A DNA stretch of 64,000 bases from WTFY01 sp965214675 (GTDB lineage Bacteria > Pseudomonadota > Gammaproteobacteria > UBA4575). Location: the NCBI GenBank assembly GCA_965214675.1, contig OZ243969.1:682001-746000 (forward strand), in the 5' to 3' direction. The position numbers were made by a program, and so were the translations under genes. Under the pieces are notes generated by a model. That model was not told where the DNA came from, ran no database searches, and saw nothing but the letters and a program-made list of their open reading frames with translations. How positions within the stretch are numbered: the first letter of the stretch is position 1; each line of letters begins with the position of its first letter. This document shows, in pieces, positions 34,185 through 43,041 of this stretch.

Positions 34185-35966
34185 ATGCCAAGCTCAGGTG
34201 GCCAGCTTCACCTGCTGGGGGAAAGGCGTTTCGGACCTTTTTTCCTCACCCAGTTCTTCGGCGCTTTCAATGACAATGTTTTCAAGAATGCCTTGATCAT
34301 CCTGATTGCTTTTCAGAGCAGTTATTCAGGATCAAGCTATTCAAACTACATTATCAATCTTGCTGCACTTCTCTTCATACTGCCATTTTTTCTCTTCTCT
34401 GCGACCGCCGGCCAAATTGCAGACAGCTTTGCAAAGGCAGATCTCATTAGGAAAATCAAACTGGGTGAAATTGCCATCATGCTGTTTGCAGCCGTGGGAT
34501 TCTATCTGAACAGCATTCCCCTCTTGTTGGTAGCCCTGTTCTTCATGGGCACGCAATCTTCTTTCTTCGGTCCGATCAAGTACTCCATCATTCCTGAGCA
34601 CCTGGTACAAAAGGAGCTTATCGGAGGCAATGCATTGGTTGAATCCGGCACGTTCATGGCCATCCTGCTCGGAACGATGCTCGGAGGAATACTGGTCAGC
34701 ATCACACCCGATTCAAGGATCCTGGTATCCTACACCGTGATTACGCTTGCAGGCCTGGGCTACCTGAGTGCACTGCGGATTCCATCCACGCCCCCTGTCG
34801 CTCCTCTTCTGAAAATTCGATGGAATCCTGTTGTAGAAACCTATCGCAATCTGAGTGCATTGAGAAAACACGGGGCTGTTTTCTTTGCCATACTTGGCAT
34901 TTCGTGGTTCTGGTTCCTGGGCGCCACTTACATAACCCAGCTGCCAAACTTCACACGACTGGCCCTTGGCGCAAATGCACAAGTTGTCACATTTTTTCTG
35001 GCCCTGCTTTGCGTGGGCATCGGCGTGGGATCCTTGCTATGCGAACGCCTGTCCAGACGCAGCATTGAACTGGGCCTGGTTCCGATCGGCTCCATCGGCC
35101 TGACCCTTTTTGGAACCGACATATTTTTTGCAACGGCAATGCATGCCGCAGATGAACTTATCGGGCTAAGGGAATTTCTGAACATCAGGTCAAACTGGCG
35201 CCTGAGTTCCGACATTTTTCTCACTGGTCTGTTTGGTGGCATTTATATTGTGCCTCTGTATGCCATGGTACAAGCGCGAACCCGCCCCGAGCGACGTGCA
35301 CGCGTCATTGCCGGCAACAATATCCTCAATGCCATTGCCATGATGGGCACCTCCATTTACGCAATCGTGCTTTTGGGAGCTGGCTTGACTATCCCCCAAC
35401 TTTTCCTTTCCGTTGCTTTGTTGAATGTAGTTGTTGCGCTGTCGATCTATGCCGCTGTTCCTGAATTTTTGATTCGCTTCATTGTGTGGACACTGACTTC
35501 CGTAGTCTATCGTGTAATGAGGCTGAACCTGGAAAATGTTCCGGCGCAAGGCCCTGCAATCGTTATTTTTGAGCATACGAGTCTTGTGAATACGCTCATT
35601 ATGCACAGTCATTTTCACCGAGACGCCCGTTTTATGACCTACAGTGAGCGCTCCGACTCTGCCATTCAGAATGCATTCCTGAAAGCTGCAGAGATCAGCC
35701 CTGCAACTCCGGACAAACAGGGCACCATGGTGAGGGATATGCACCAGCAAATTGTCTCGGACCTGCAGCATGGAAATGTGATTGGCATCTTCCTTGATGG
35801 GAACGCCAGCCTGGGAGACCCCTCCGGAATTTTCTGGCAGGAAATCAGCCGGATTCTTGACCAGGTGCCGGCCGCCGCGGTGCCCGTAAGTCTGGAAAGA
35901 CGGTGGCCGGTACTGGAAATCATTGCAGGCAAGCCTGTGCGCCTTGGATCCTGCAATACCGCATAA
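34185..35966 (+). CDS. LplT-like MFS transporter fused to a PlsC-like domain (short, altered motif)
   Basis: The 593-residue protein starts at the ATG after GGGAG. Residues 1 to about 410 form an MFS transporter with FFGAFNDNVFKNALIIL, the lysophospholipid-transporter LplT start. A PlsC-like acyltransferase domain follows. In relatives the chain continues into an acyl-ACP ligase (about 1,100-1,200 residues in all, Aas); here it ends after the acyltransferase at SCNTA, so the ligase is missing. The catalytic HX4D is replaced by HTSLVN (H-x4-N), which should impair acyl transfer. The second block still reads FLDGNASLGDPSG. A flippase with a vestigial acyltransferase is the likeliest reading. 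Confidence 0.82.
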   Translation: MPSSGGQLHLLGERRFGPFFLTQFFGAFNDNVFKNALIILIAFQSSYSGSSYSNYIINLAALLFILPFFLFSATAGQIADSFAKADLIRKIKLGEIAIMLFAAVGFYLNSIPLLLVALFFMGTQSSFFGPIKYSIIPEHLVQKELIGGNALVESGTFMAILLGTMLGGILVSITPDSRILVSYTVITLAGLGYLSALRIPSTPPVAPLLKIRWNPVVETYRNLSALRKHGAVFFAILGISWFWFLGATYITQLPNFTRLALGANAQVVTFFLALLCVGIGVGSLLCERLSRRSIELGLVPIGSIGLTLFGTDIFFATAMHAADELIGLREFLNIRSNWRLSSDIFLTGLFGGIYIVPLYAMVQARTRPERRARVIAGNNILNAIAMMGTSIYAIVLLGAGLTIPQLFLSVALLNVVVALSIYAAVPEFLIRFIVWTLTSVVYRVMRLNLENVPAQGPAIVIFEHTSLVNTLIMHSHFHRDARFMTYSERSDSAIQNAFLKAAEISPATPDKQGTMVRDMHQQIVSDLQHGNVIGIFLDGNASLGDPSGIFWQEISRILDQVPAAAVPVSLERRWPVLEIIAGKPVRLGSCNTA

Positions 35967-36005
35967 CCGTGGATGACTGTCTAAAACCGTCCACGCCAAA
36001 TAAGA

Positions 36006-36081
36006 TGGAGCGGGAAACGAGGCTCGAACTCGCGACCTCAACCTTGGCAAGGTTGCGCTCTACCAACTGAGCTATTCCCGC
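36006..36081 (-). tRNA. glyW: tRNA-Gly (anticodon GCC)
   Basis: A 76-nt gene with encoded CCA. The acceptor arms GCGGGAA and TTCCCGC pair, and the anticodon loop TTGCCAA gives GCC. It lies 57 bp after pgsA on the same strand, exactly the E. coli uvrC-pgsA-glyW order, but cysT and leuZ do not follow here. Confidence 0.95.
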
Positions 36082-36138
36082 AAGAGATTTGTACCGACTA
36101 AACGATCAGACCGTGTGGGCGAGACAAAGCAGCCGACT

Positions 36139-36696
36139 TTACCCATGGTTTGTCTGAATTGCACGACCAATATAGATCATCATCGACCAAAGTGTAAGTA
36201 CTACCGCCAGGTACAGCAACCACACCCCGATATCGAATACCGGGATTCCAAGAACGGGATAATAATAGAGCAGGAAAAACAGTGCCAACATTTGCGAAGC
36301 CGTTTTCAGCTTTCCCAGCATTGAAACCGCCACGGAATCGCGCTTGCCAAGCTCGGACATCCATTCCCGCAGCCCTGAAACTACAAATTCCCGTGCAATG
36401 ATGATCAGTGCTGAGACCAGTATGGACAGTTGCCCATGCCTGTCCACAATGACGACCAGCACCGTAACGATAATCAGCTTGTCTGCAATGGGGTCCAGGA
36501 ACGCGCCCAGCTTTGAGATCTGATTCAACTTTCTTGCCAGATACCCGTCCAGCCAGTCGGTCAACGATGCAAGCCCGAACAGCAGCGCGGCCACGGGCAT
36601 ACCCCATTGCTCAGGAAGGAAGTAATACACTCCCACCAACAGGGGTATTACTAAAATCCTGATGAATGTCAATATGTTGGCAATGCCATATGTCAT
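36139..36696 (-). CDS. pgsA: CDP-diacylglycerol--glycerol-3-phosphate 3-phosphatidyltransferase
   Basis: The 185-residue membrane enzyme makes phosphatidylglycerol phosphate. The CDP-alcohol phosphotransferase motif D-x2-DG-x2-AR-x8-G-x3-D-x3-D is complete in DWLDGYLARKLNQISKLG followed by AFLDPIADK. Four to five hydrophobic segments are visible. It lies 12 bp after uvrC, as in E. coli, and upstream of tRNA-Gly, so processing from a shared transcript is likely. Confidence 0.96.
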   Translation of the reverse strand: MTYGIANILTFIRILVIPLLVGVYYFLPEQWGMPVAALLFGLASLTDWLDGYLARKLNQISKLGAFLDPIADKLIIVTVLVVIVDRHGQLSILVSALIIIAREFVVSGLREWMSELGKRDSVAVSMLGKLKTASQMLALFFLLYYYPVLGIPVFDIGVWLLYLAVVLTLWSMMIYIGRAIQTNHG

Positions 36697-36708
36697 ATCA
36701 AGTTAAAC

Positions 36709-38541
36709 TCAGTGATCATGAACTTCCTGATAGATTGCCCGCGCAAGGCGTTCGCTTACACCCGGCACTTTTGCGATCTCTTCAACTCCTGCGCGTGAAA
36801 TACCGCGCATTCCACCAAAGTATTTCAATAAATTCTGCCTGCGTTTAGGGCCTACACCCTCGACATTTTCCAGTGTGGAGACGATGCGCGCCTTGGCGCG
36901 CCGTTTTCTATGCCCCGTAATCGCGAACCGATGCGCTTCGTCCCGGATTTGCTGAATCAATCGCAAGGCCAATGAGTGCTGCGCGAGACGACTCGATTGA
37001 CCGGTATCTGCAAATATCAGTGTCTCATCACCACTTTTACGTTGCACCCCCTTGGCCACACCAATGATGCAGACCCCTTCAACCTGCAGCTCGACCAGCG
37101 CTTCCCTGGCCTTGCTTACCTGCCCTTTGCCACCGTCAATCAGCAGTATATCCGGTAGTTTGCCCTCCCCTTTTTTAAGTTTCATGTAACGCCTCGTCAG
37201 TGCCTGGTGCATTGCGCCATAGTCATCTCCTGGCGTAACCCCTTCAATATTGAAGTAGCGATACTCTGTCTTCAGCGGCCCGCCCTGCTCGAATACTACA
37301 CAGGATGCGACCGGCGCCTCTCCTTTAGTGTGACTGATGTCAAAACATTCGATACGTTGAGGGAGATACTCAAGCCTGAGTTCATCCTGAACGGCTTCAA
37401 AACGCTGGACAAGCCCCGCTTTTGTAACCAGCTTGCTCTGCACGGCCAAGGCCGCGTTTTTCCTTGCAATATCAAGCCATCGGGCACGTTTGCCCCGTGG
37501 GGCGCAGACAATCGAAACTTTTCTCCCCACCTGATTGGCGAGCATCTCCTGTAAAAGCCTGAACTCATCCGGTCGGTGACTCAAGATAATCTCCTCAGGA
37601 ATACCATGGGTCAGGTAATACTGGCCAAGGAATGCAGCGATGATCTTCTCATTACTCGATATGCCGGGCATTTTCGGGAAATAGCTTTTATTGCCGAGAT
37701 TCATTCCAGCACGTATGTTAAACACCTGCACACAGGCGATCTCCCCTTCGGACTTGACGGCAGCGATGTCGACATCTCCTGTTTGTGTACTCACGTATTG
37801 CTGCTCGGAAACCTTGCGCAACAATTCAATTTTGTCACGACATCGTGCCGCTTTCTCATAGTCCAGGTCAGCCGCTGCCTGGTCCATATCCTGTATGTAC
37901 CGCTTGATCAGGGCATCACTGTTACCTTCGAGAAACTCGATGGCAGACTTTATTTCATTGCGATAGCTGGCTTCATCGATGAAGCCCACGCAAGGTGCAC
38001 TGCAGCGCGCGATCTGATACTGCAGGCATGGCCTGCTGCGATGGCTGAAAAAATAGTCGTCGCACTGGCGAACCTTGAATACCTTCTGCAGCAAGCTCAG
38101 GGCATCTCGAGCTGCTCCCGCACTGGCGTACGGCCCAAAGTAGCTTCCCTTTTGCTTGCGTGCACCACGATAAAATGTAATTTGTGGAAATGTGTGCTTT
38201 GAGGAAATGAAGATATAGGGGTAGCTTTTGTCATCTCTCAGCAGAATGTTGTAGCGTGGGTGATACCTCTTGATAAGGTTGTTTTCCAGCAGCAGCGCTT
38301 CGGCTTCTGTATTCGTAACCGTCGTCTCGATATCGGTGGTTTGCGAGATCATTTTGGTCAAACGGGGACTTTTTTTGCCCTTGTTAAAATAGCTTGCGAC
38401 CCGTTTCTTCAGATTTCTCGCCTTGCCGACGTACAGTAATCTTCCCTGTGCATCGAGCATCCGGTACACACCCGGGTTTACAGGAAGCCCCTGTAGCGTG
38501 TGCTTGTAATCCAATGCACCCATGTTACCGGTAGGTTCCAT
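36709..38541 (-). CDS. uvrC: Excinuclease ABC subunit C
   Basis: The 610-residue nucleotide-excision-repair nuclease makes both incisions around lesions bound by UvrB. The domains run in order: N-terminal GIY-YIG nuclease (GVYRMLDAQGRLLYVGKARN), UvrBC coiled-coil UVR segment (about 205-240), a C-terminal RNase H-like endonuclease (ECFDISHTKGE ... LLIDGGKGQ), and two helix-hairpin-helix units (NVEGVGPKRRQNLL, VPGVSERLARAI). Length matches E. coli UvrC. It abuts the family-5 glycosylase gene, putting two repair genes together. Confidence 0.97.
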   Translation of the reverse strand: MEPTGNMGALDYKHTLQGLPVNPGVYRMLDAQGRLLYVGKARNLKKRVASYFNKGKKSPRLTKMISQTTDIETTVTNTEAEALLLENNLIKRYHPRYNILLRDDKSYPYIFISSKHTFPQITFYRGARKQKGSYFGPYASAGAARDALSLLQKVFKVRQCDDYFFSHRSRPCLQYQIARCSAPCVGFIDEASYRNEIKSAIEFLEGNSDALIKRYIQDMDQAAADLDYEKAARCRDKIELLRKVSEQQYVSTQTGDVDIAAVKSEGEIACVQVFNIRAGMNLGNKSYFPKMPGISSNEKIIAAFLGQYYLTHGIPEEIILSHRPDEFRLLQEMLANQVGRKVSIVCAPRGKRARWLDIARKNAALAVQSKLVTKAGLVQRFEAVQDELRLEYLPQRIECFDISHTKGEAPVASCVVFEQGGPLKTEYRYFNIEGVTPGDDYGAMHQALTRRYMKLKKGEGKLPDILLIDGGKGQVSKAREALVELQVEGVCIIGVAKGVQRKSGDETLIFADTGQSSRLAQHSLALRLIQQIRDEAHRFAITGHRKRRAKARIVSTLENVEGVGPKRRQNLLKYFGGMRGISRAGVEEIAKVPGVSERLARAIYQEVHDH

Positions 38542-39186
38542 TCAAGCCTCTGCGAGCAGTGAAACCGCCTGGGAAAAAACGGCTTCAAACTGTTCCTGTG
38601 TGAGCCGCCGTGTCTGGGTGTTATAGCGGCTGCAGTGGTAAGAATCCAATAAGCACAGCTGGTAGCCGATGCTGTGCAGCTTGCCATGGGCGAACGGGTA
38701 TCGACTCAGCTTCAGCTCCAACGCCCTGAGCACGGCATCGTGGGCAATCTTGCCAAGTGCCAACACGACACTTGCAGGCTCCAGCAGCTTTAATTCATTG
38801 TGCAGATAGCCATTGCAGTTTCTGATTTCCTCAGTTGTTGGTTTGTTGGCAGGGGGCAGGCATTTCACGGCATTGGTGATCCTGCAGTTTTTGAGTTGCA
38901 GGGAGTCGTTGCTGCTTTCAGATGACGGTCGCGAGGAAAAGCCAAACTTGTACAGTGTCTGGTACAGGAGAATACCCGCATGATCCCCCGTAAAAGGTCT
39001 GCCTGTGGCGTTGGCTCCATGCAGTCCCGGCGCGAGCCCTACAACCAGCAGTTGTGCACGTTGATCGCCGAATGCGGCCACCGGTTTGCAGTGATATGCA
39101 GGGTATCGTTTTTTACTGGAAATCAGGTGCCGGGCAAGGCGGGAACATTTTCTGCAGTTTTCTCTGTAGGTCGATACGTGCGCCAT
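38542..39186 (-). CDS. Family 5-type uracil-DNA glycosylase (Fe-S)
   Basis: This protein of about 214 residues has an N-terminal ENCRKCSRLARHL cysteine pair. The core motif VGLAPGLHGANATGRPFTGDHAGILLY has Ala rather than Asp or Glu at the catalytic position, as in family 5. It is followed by CRITNAVKC, two further cysteines able to complete the [4Fe-4S] site. Family-5 (UdgB-type) enzymes remove uracil and deaminated purines. The ATG at 39186 is two codons inside a possible GTG start. It abuts uvrC and is presumably co-transcribed. Confidence 0.85.
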   Translation of the reverse strand: MAHVSTYRENCRKCSRLARHLISSKKRYPAYHCKPVAAFGDQRAQLLVVGLAPGLHGANATGRPFTGDHAGILLYQTLYKFGFSSRPSSESSNDSLQLKNCRITNAVKCLPPANKPTTEEIRNCNGYLHNELKLLEPASVVLALGKIAHDAVLRALELKLSRYPFAHGKLHSIGYQLCLLDSYHCSRYNTQTRRLTQEQFEAVFSQAVSLLAEA

Positions 39187-39210
39187 GGACACTTGGCAAG
39201 TAGCGCCTGG

Positions 39211-40179
39211 TCAAAACCTTAAAAGTGCCGAGCCCCAGGTAAAGCCGCTTCCAAAGGCTTCAAGCATGAGCATCTCCCCTTTCTTGATCCTGCCGTCACG
39301 TACGGCAGTATCCAGCGCCAGGGGGACCGATGCCGCAGAGGTATTGCCGTGTTCGGCTACCGTAACAATGACCCGCTCCATCGACATCTTCAGCTTTCGT
39401 GCCGTGGCTTCAATGATGCGGCTATTCGCCTGATGGGGGATGAGCCAGTCAATATCACTTTTGCTGAGCTGATTCGCTTCCAGGGCCTCATCGACAATCT
39501 TACCCAATGTATTGACAGCCATTTTAAATACGGCATTTCCTTCCATGTAGACATAGGCTTCGCCGGCCTTGAGTTGCTCATAGCCTTTTGATATCCCGTG
39601 TGGCACATGCAGCAAATGCTCATAGCTGCCATCGGCATGCAGGTGTGTGGAAAGAATTCCGGGTTCAGCTGAGGCTTCAAGAATCACCGCACCTGCACCA
39701 TCTCCAAACAGCACACAGGTGCTGCGATCGTTCCAGTCCAGGATGCGCGACAGGGTCTCGGACCCCGCGACAAGCGCACACTTGGCTTCGCCGGCACGAA
39801 TAAATTTGTCGGCAATACCCAGGGCGTATACAAAGCCTGTGCATACGGCCTGGACGTCGAATGCCGGACAGCCATGGACATCCAGACGCTTCTGTAGCAG
39901 GCAGGCGCTCCCGGGGAATATCTTGTCCGCGGTTGTCGTTGCCAGGATAATCAGGTCAATGTCAGCACTTGATTTGCCGGCCATCTCGATCGCGCGATGG
40001 GCTGCGTTCAGCGCCAGGTCACAGGTCGTCTCGCCCTCGGCTGCAATACGACGTTCCCTGATGCCCGTTCTTTCACGAATCCATTGATCCGTGGTATCTA
40101 CGAGTTTTTCCAGATCCTTGTTTGTCAGCACCTTCTCCGGCAAGTAGCTTCCTGTACCGGTTATCTTCGAATAAATCAT
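39211..40179 (-). CDS. fabH: 3-oxoacyl-[ACP] synthase III
   Basis: The 322-residue condensing enzyme starts fatty-acid synthesis from acetyl-CoA and malonyl-ACP. The catalytic triad is visible: C113 (AVCTGF), H249 (IPHQANSR) and N279 (EHGNTSAAS). Length is close to E. coli FabH. It overlaps plsX by 4 bp, as in the conserved rpmF-plsX-fabH order. The usual followers fabD, fabG and acpP are absent: the next gene downstream is the uracil glycosylase. Confidence 0.97.
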   Translation of the reverse strand: MIYSKITGTGSYLPEKVLTNKDLEKLVDTTDQWIRERTGIRERRIAAEGETTCDLALNAAHRAIEMAGKSSADIDLIILATTTADKIFPGSACLLQKRLDVHGCPAFDVQAVCTGFVYALGIADKFIRAGEAKCALVAGSETLSRILDWNDRSTCVLFGDGAGAVILEASAEPGILSTHLHADGSYEHLLHVPHGISKGYEQLKAGEAYVYMEGNAVFKMAVNTLGKIVDEALEANQLSKSDIDWLIPHQANSRIIEATARKLKMSMERVIVTVAEHGNTSAASVPLALDTAVRDGRIKKGEMLMLEAFGSGFTWGSALLRF

Positions 40180-41201
40180 GATGTATTGCTGTGCTTGAGG
40201 TACTTCGAGATATGAGTGTCAATCAGTTGGGGGACCTGTGCTACGGCTTCCAGGCGGGCAATATTGATGGCATGTTGAAATGAATAGGCATCGGCTCCAC
40301 CATGGCTTTTGACCACTACCCCACGTAGCCCCAGAAGACTTGCACCATTATAGCACCGTGGATCAATACGCCGGCGGAATGATTTCAATACAGGCATGGC
40401 AAACAGCCCGCAGACCCTGGTGAACAGGTTTTTCCTGAATTCCTCCTGGATGTAATGGGAAATCGTCTTCGCCACGCCTTCACTGGATTTCAACGAGACA
40501 TTTCCAGCAAAACCATCACATACCACCACATTGACATCCCCGCAATAGACGTCATCGCCCTCGACATAGCCGATGTAGTTCAGCTCGCTTTGCCGCAGCA
40601 TTTCATTGGCGTGCTTGATCTGGTCATTGCCCTTGATCTCCTCCTCACCAATGTTGAGCAGGCCGACCCTGGGGTGTTCAATCTCGTCTATCGCTGAGGC
40701 CAGCACGACACCCATCACAGCAAATTGCAACAGATGCTCGCTGCTGCAGCCGATGTTGGCGCCCAGGTCCAGCATATAGGTTTGCCCATGGATTGATGGC
40801 ATTGTGCTGGTGATTGCTGGACGATCAATACCCGTTAACATCTTGAGTACATAGCGTGCAGTAGCAACAAGTGCACCTGTGTTTCCTGCACTGACACAGG
40901 CGTGTGCAATGCCCTCCTTGACCAGATTCACGGCAATGCGCATCGAGGAGTCCCTCTTGTTGCGCAATGCATGCGAGGGCGCTTCATCCATCTCGATGGA
41001 CTGACTGGCATGATGCACTTTCAGTCTCTCGTTAGGAGCTGCATTGATCCTGTCGAGCTCAGCCAGTATCTCCTGCTGGTCGCCGACCAGAATCAGAGAG
41101 GTGTCCTGGTTACTCTCCAGAAATGCAACAGCGGCTTCGACAACAACGACTACGCCAAAGTCACCGCCCATGGCATCAAGTGAAACTGTGAAATTTGTCA
41201 C
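40176..41201 (-). CDS. plsX: Phosphate acyltransferase PlsX
   Basis: The protein has 341 residues from the GTG at 41201, where the family start TNFTVSLDAMGGDFG begins; a TTG at 41225 would add eight unlikely residues. PlsX makes acyl-phosphate from acyl-ACP for phosphatidic acid synthesis. Recognisable blocks are SLDAMGGDFG, CVSAGNTGALVATA, MLDLGANIGC and VCDGFAGNVSLKSSEG. It is in the rpmF-plsX-fabH cluster linking ribosome and lipid synthesis genes. Confidence 0.96.
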   Translation of the reverse strand: MTNFTVSLDAMGGDFGVVVVVEAAVAFLESNQDTSLILVGDQQEILAELDRINAAPNERLKVHHASQSIEMDEAPSHALRNKRDSSMRIAVNLVKEGIAHACVSAGNTGALVATARYVLKMLTGIDRPAITSTMPSIHGQTYMLDLGANIGCSSEHLLQFAVMGVVLASAIDEIEHPRVGLLNIGEEEIKGNDQIKHANEMLRQSELNYIGYVEGDDVYCGDVNVVVCDGFAGNVSLKSSEGVAKTISHYIQEEFRKNLFTRVCGLFAMPVLKSFRRRIDPRCYNGASLLGLRGVVVKSHGGADAYSFQHAINIARLEAVAQVPQLIDTHISKYLKHSNTS

Positions 41202-41296
41202 GCTGTAAATAACTGACCCAAACAAGCCGCATGCAGATCAAGCAAACTGGCGGACGGGGAGTCGTGTCTGGATTTTTGGAAGGCTGCTATGAGCGA

Positions 41297-41494
41297 CTAT
41301 TCCTCGTCGTCCTCATACTCATCTTGTTTCTCAATCACCTGCCGCCCTTTATAGTAGCCATCCGGAGTGACATGGTGGCGCAAGTGCTGCTCACCGGTAG
41401 TTGGGTCTACAGAGAGGGTTTTAGCAGTCAGCCCATCATGCGCTCTACGCATATTTCTTTTTGAGCGTGTCTTCCTATTCTTTTGTACCGCCAT
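41297..41494 (-). CDS. rpmF: 50S ribosomal protein L32
   Basis: The 65-residue basic protein has the canonical start MAVQKNRKTRSKRNMRRAHD and the middle HVTPDGYYKGRQV. It has an unusual acidic tail (EDEYEDDEE type), a feature of several gammaproteobacterial L32s. The zinc-binding cysteines of some L32 paralogues are absent, so this is the zinc-free form. It sits between yceD and plsX, the conserved arrangement. Confidence 0.97.
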   Translation of the reverse strand: MAVQKNRKTRSKRNMRRAHDGLTAKTLSVDPTTGEQHLRHHVTPDGYYKGRQVIEKQDEYEDDEE

Positions 41495-41512
41495 GGGATT
41501 CTCCTAGCTTCA

Positions 41513-42031
41513 CTAGCGTTTCAATATAGCGAAAGGGCTTTGGGTATGCTCTTCAAACGTGCTATCAGGCAAAAGCCAAGCTATCACACCTTGGTTGCAT
41601 AGTGAAATATCCACATGTCTAGGGGCCAAGGGGAGTGCCAGCAACAGTTCATCCTCCACCAGGCGTATCAGATCAAGGCGGTTGTCTGCGTATTTATACA
41701 GGTCATAGCCCTCTGGCTGCATGATAAAAGCTTCAGACGCGCACTGAAGGGCAAGCTTGACACTCGCATGCAAAGCTATCTCGACTTCATCAAGACAGCG
41801 GACACAGCAAAGTCCAAGTGTGTGTATGATCGTTCCCTCCATCCGGCAAGACCCGTCTTTTGCCCGCGTGAGCTTCAGGTTAATGTTCACTGCGCCCGCT
41901 ACGGATACTGCAGCAGCTCGAAGGCGATGCATGGAATTCGTCGGCAGTTCACCGACCAGAGGCGCATTGCGTTCTGCCAGCACCTGAGGGTCGAAGCCCC
42001 CGGATAGCGGGTTGGCGAATGATTCCATCAT
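41513..42031 (-). CDS. yceD: YceD/DUF177 family protein
   Basis: The 172-residue protein has the DUF177 core: GTIIHTLGLCCVRCLDEVEIAL followed by a long variable segment and the acidic LIRLVEDELLLALPLAPRH. YceD has been linked to 23S rRNA accumulation and is encoded before rpmF in most bacteria, as here (18 bp gap). The start is MMESF at 42031 or the second Met. Confidence 0.92.
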   Translation of the reverse strand: MMESFANPLSGGFDPQVLAERNAPLVGELPTNSMHRLRAAAVSVAGAVNINLKLTRAKDGSCRMEGTIIHTLGLCCVRCLDEVEIALHASVKLALQCASEAFIMQPEGYDLYKYADNRLDLIRLVEDELLLALPLAPRHVDISLCNQGVIAWLLPDSTFEEHTQSPFAILKR

Positions 42032-42057
42032 GCCTGCCTGTGAATCCGGTTTTGGCT

Positions 42058-43041
42058 TCAGCGAATCACCGGATACGTAACGGCTTCCCGAACCGGGGTG
42101 ATCAGAGCGCTACCCAGTTGCTTGGCAAACCTCTGCAATACATCTTCCCGGTAGGTGTAGTCCTGTATCCTCTCAACACCGACCACCTCGCGTGCGACGT
42201 AGCCGACGCTGCCAAAGCCATCCACCAGCCCGATCTCGTGGGCCTGCTCACCCGTCCAGAACAGACCACTGAAGATCTCCGTATCATCGACCAGGCGATC
42301 GCCTCTTCCCGCCTTTACAGCCTCAATAAACTGTTGATGGATTTCATCAAGCAAATTCTGAACATGCTCTTTTTCAAATGGTTCAGCGGGCGAGAAAGGA
42401 TCGAGGAAACCCTTGTGCTCACCTGCGGTCATAAGCCTGCGTTCAATGCCCAGCTTTTGCATTGCCTCAACAAAACCAAAGCCGTCCATCATCACACCTA
42501 TGGATCCGACAATGCTCGCCTTGTCAGCATAAATTTCATCCGCCGCAACGGCAGCAAAAACACCTCCCGAAGCGCAAATGTCGGTAACCACCGCGTACAA
42601 CGGCTTTTCCGGATAAAGTGTTCGCAGGCGTGTGATTTCACGATTGATATAGCCGGCCTGAACCGGGCTGCCACCTGGACTGTTGATCTTCAATATCACC
42701 GCTGCCGAGCGGCCATTCTCAAATGCAGCACGCAAGCCCGAGATCACATTCTCGGCACTTGCAGTCTCGCCATTGGCAATCACTCCCGTCATCTCGACCA
42801 TCGCCGTATGCCGGGTACCCTCGGAAAGCCCGGTAAGATTCCAGTCGATCATGCCGATCAGAAATATTCCCAGGTAGGCAAAGCCGAGCAACTTGAAGAA
42901 TATGCCCCAGCGACGCGATCGCTGTTGTTCCTTGAGTCCCGACTCAGCGAGCTTCACAAGCATATCCTGTTCCCAGGATGAAACCGTTCGTGCAGGTCGA
43001 ATGCGCTCGCCAGGCTCTCCCAAATTAATCTCAGGCTCCAT
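42058..43041 (-). CDS. sppA: Signal peptide peptidase SppA (short form)
   Basis: The 327-residue membrane protease has one N-terminal transmembrane segment (FFKLLGFAYLGIFLIGMI) and an S49 core. It shows the catalytic Ser in TDICASGGVFAA and Lys in YADKASIVGSIGV, preceded by NSPGGSPV. The short single-domain form fits the half-size SppA/SohB-type enzymes that assemble as oligomers. It digests residual signal peptides in the membrane. It overlaps the end of rluC by 11 bp. Confidence 0.94.
   Translation of the reverse strand: MEPEINLGEPGERIRPARTVSSWEQDMLVKLAESGLKEQQRSRRWGIFFKLLGFAYLGIFLIGMIDWNLTGLSEGTRHTAMVEMTGVIANGETASAENVISGLRAAFENGRSAAVILKINSPGGSPVQAGYINREITRLRTLYPEKPLYAVVTDICASGGVFAAVAADEIYADKASIVGSIGVMMDGFGFVEAMQKLGIERRLMTAGEHKGFLDPFSPAEPFEKEHVQNLLDEIHQQFIEAVKAGRGDRLVDDTEIFSGLFWTGEQAHEIGLVDGFGSVGYVAREVVGVERIQDYTYREDVLQRFAKQLGSALITPVREAVTYPVIR

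Noticed and set aside
35190..36050. 286-residue minus-strand open frame
   Set aside because: It is antisense to the LplT-PlsC gene and has no protein-like domain.
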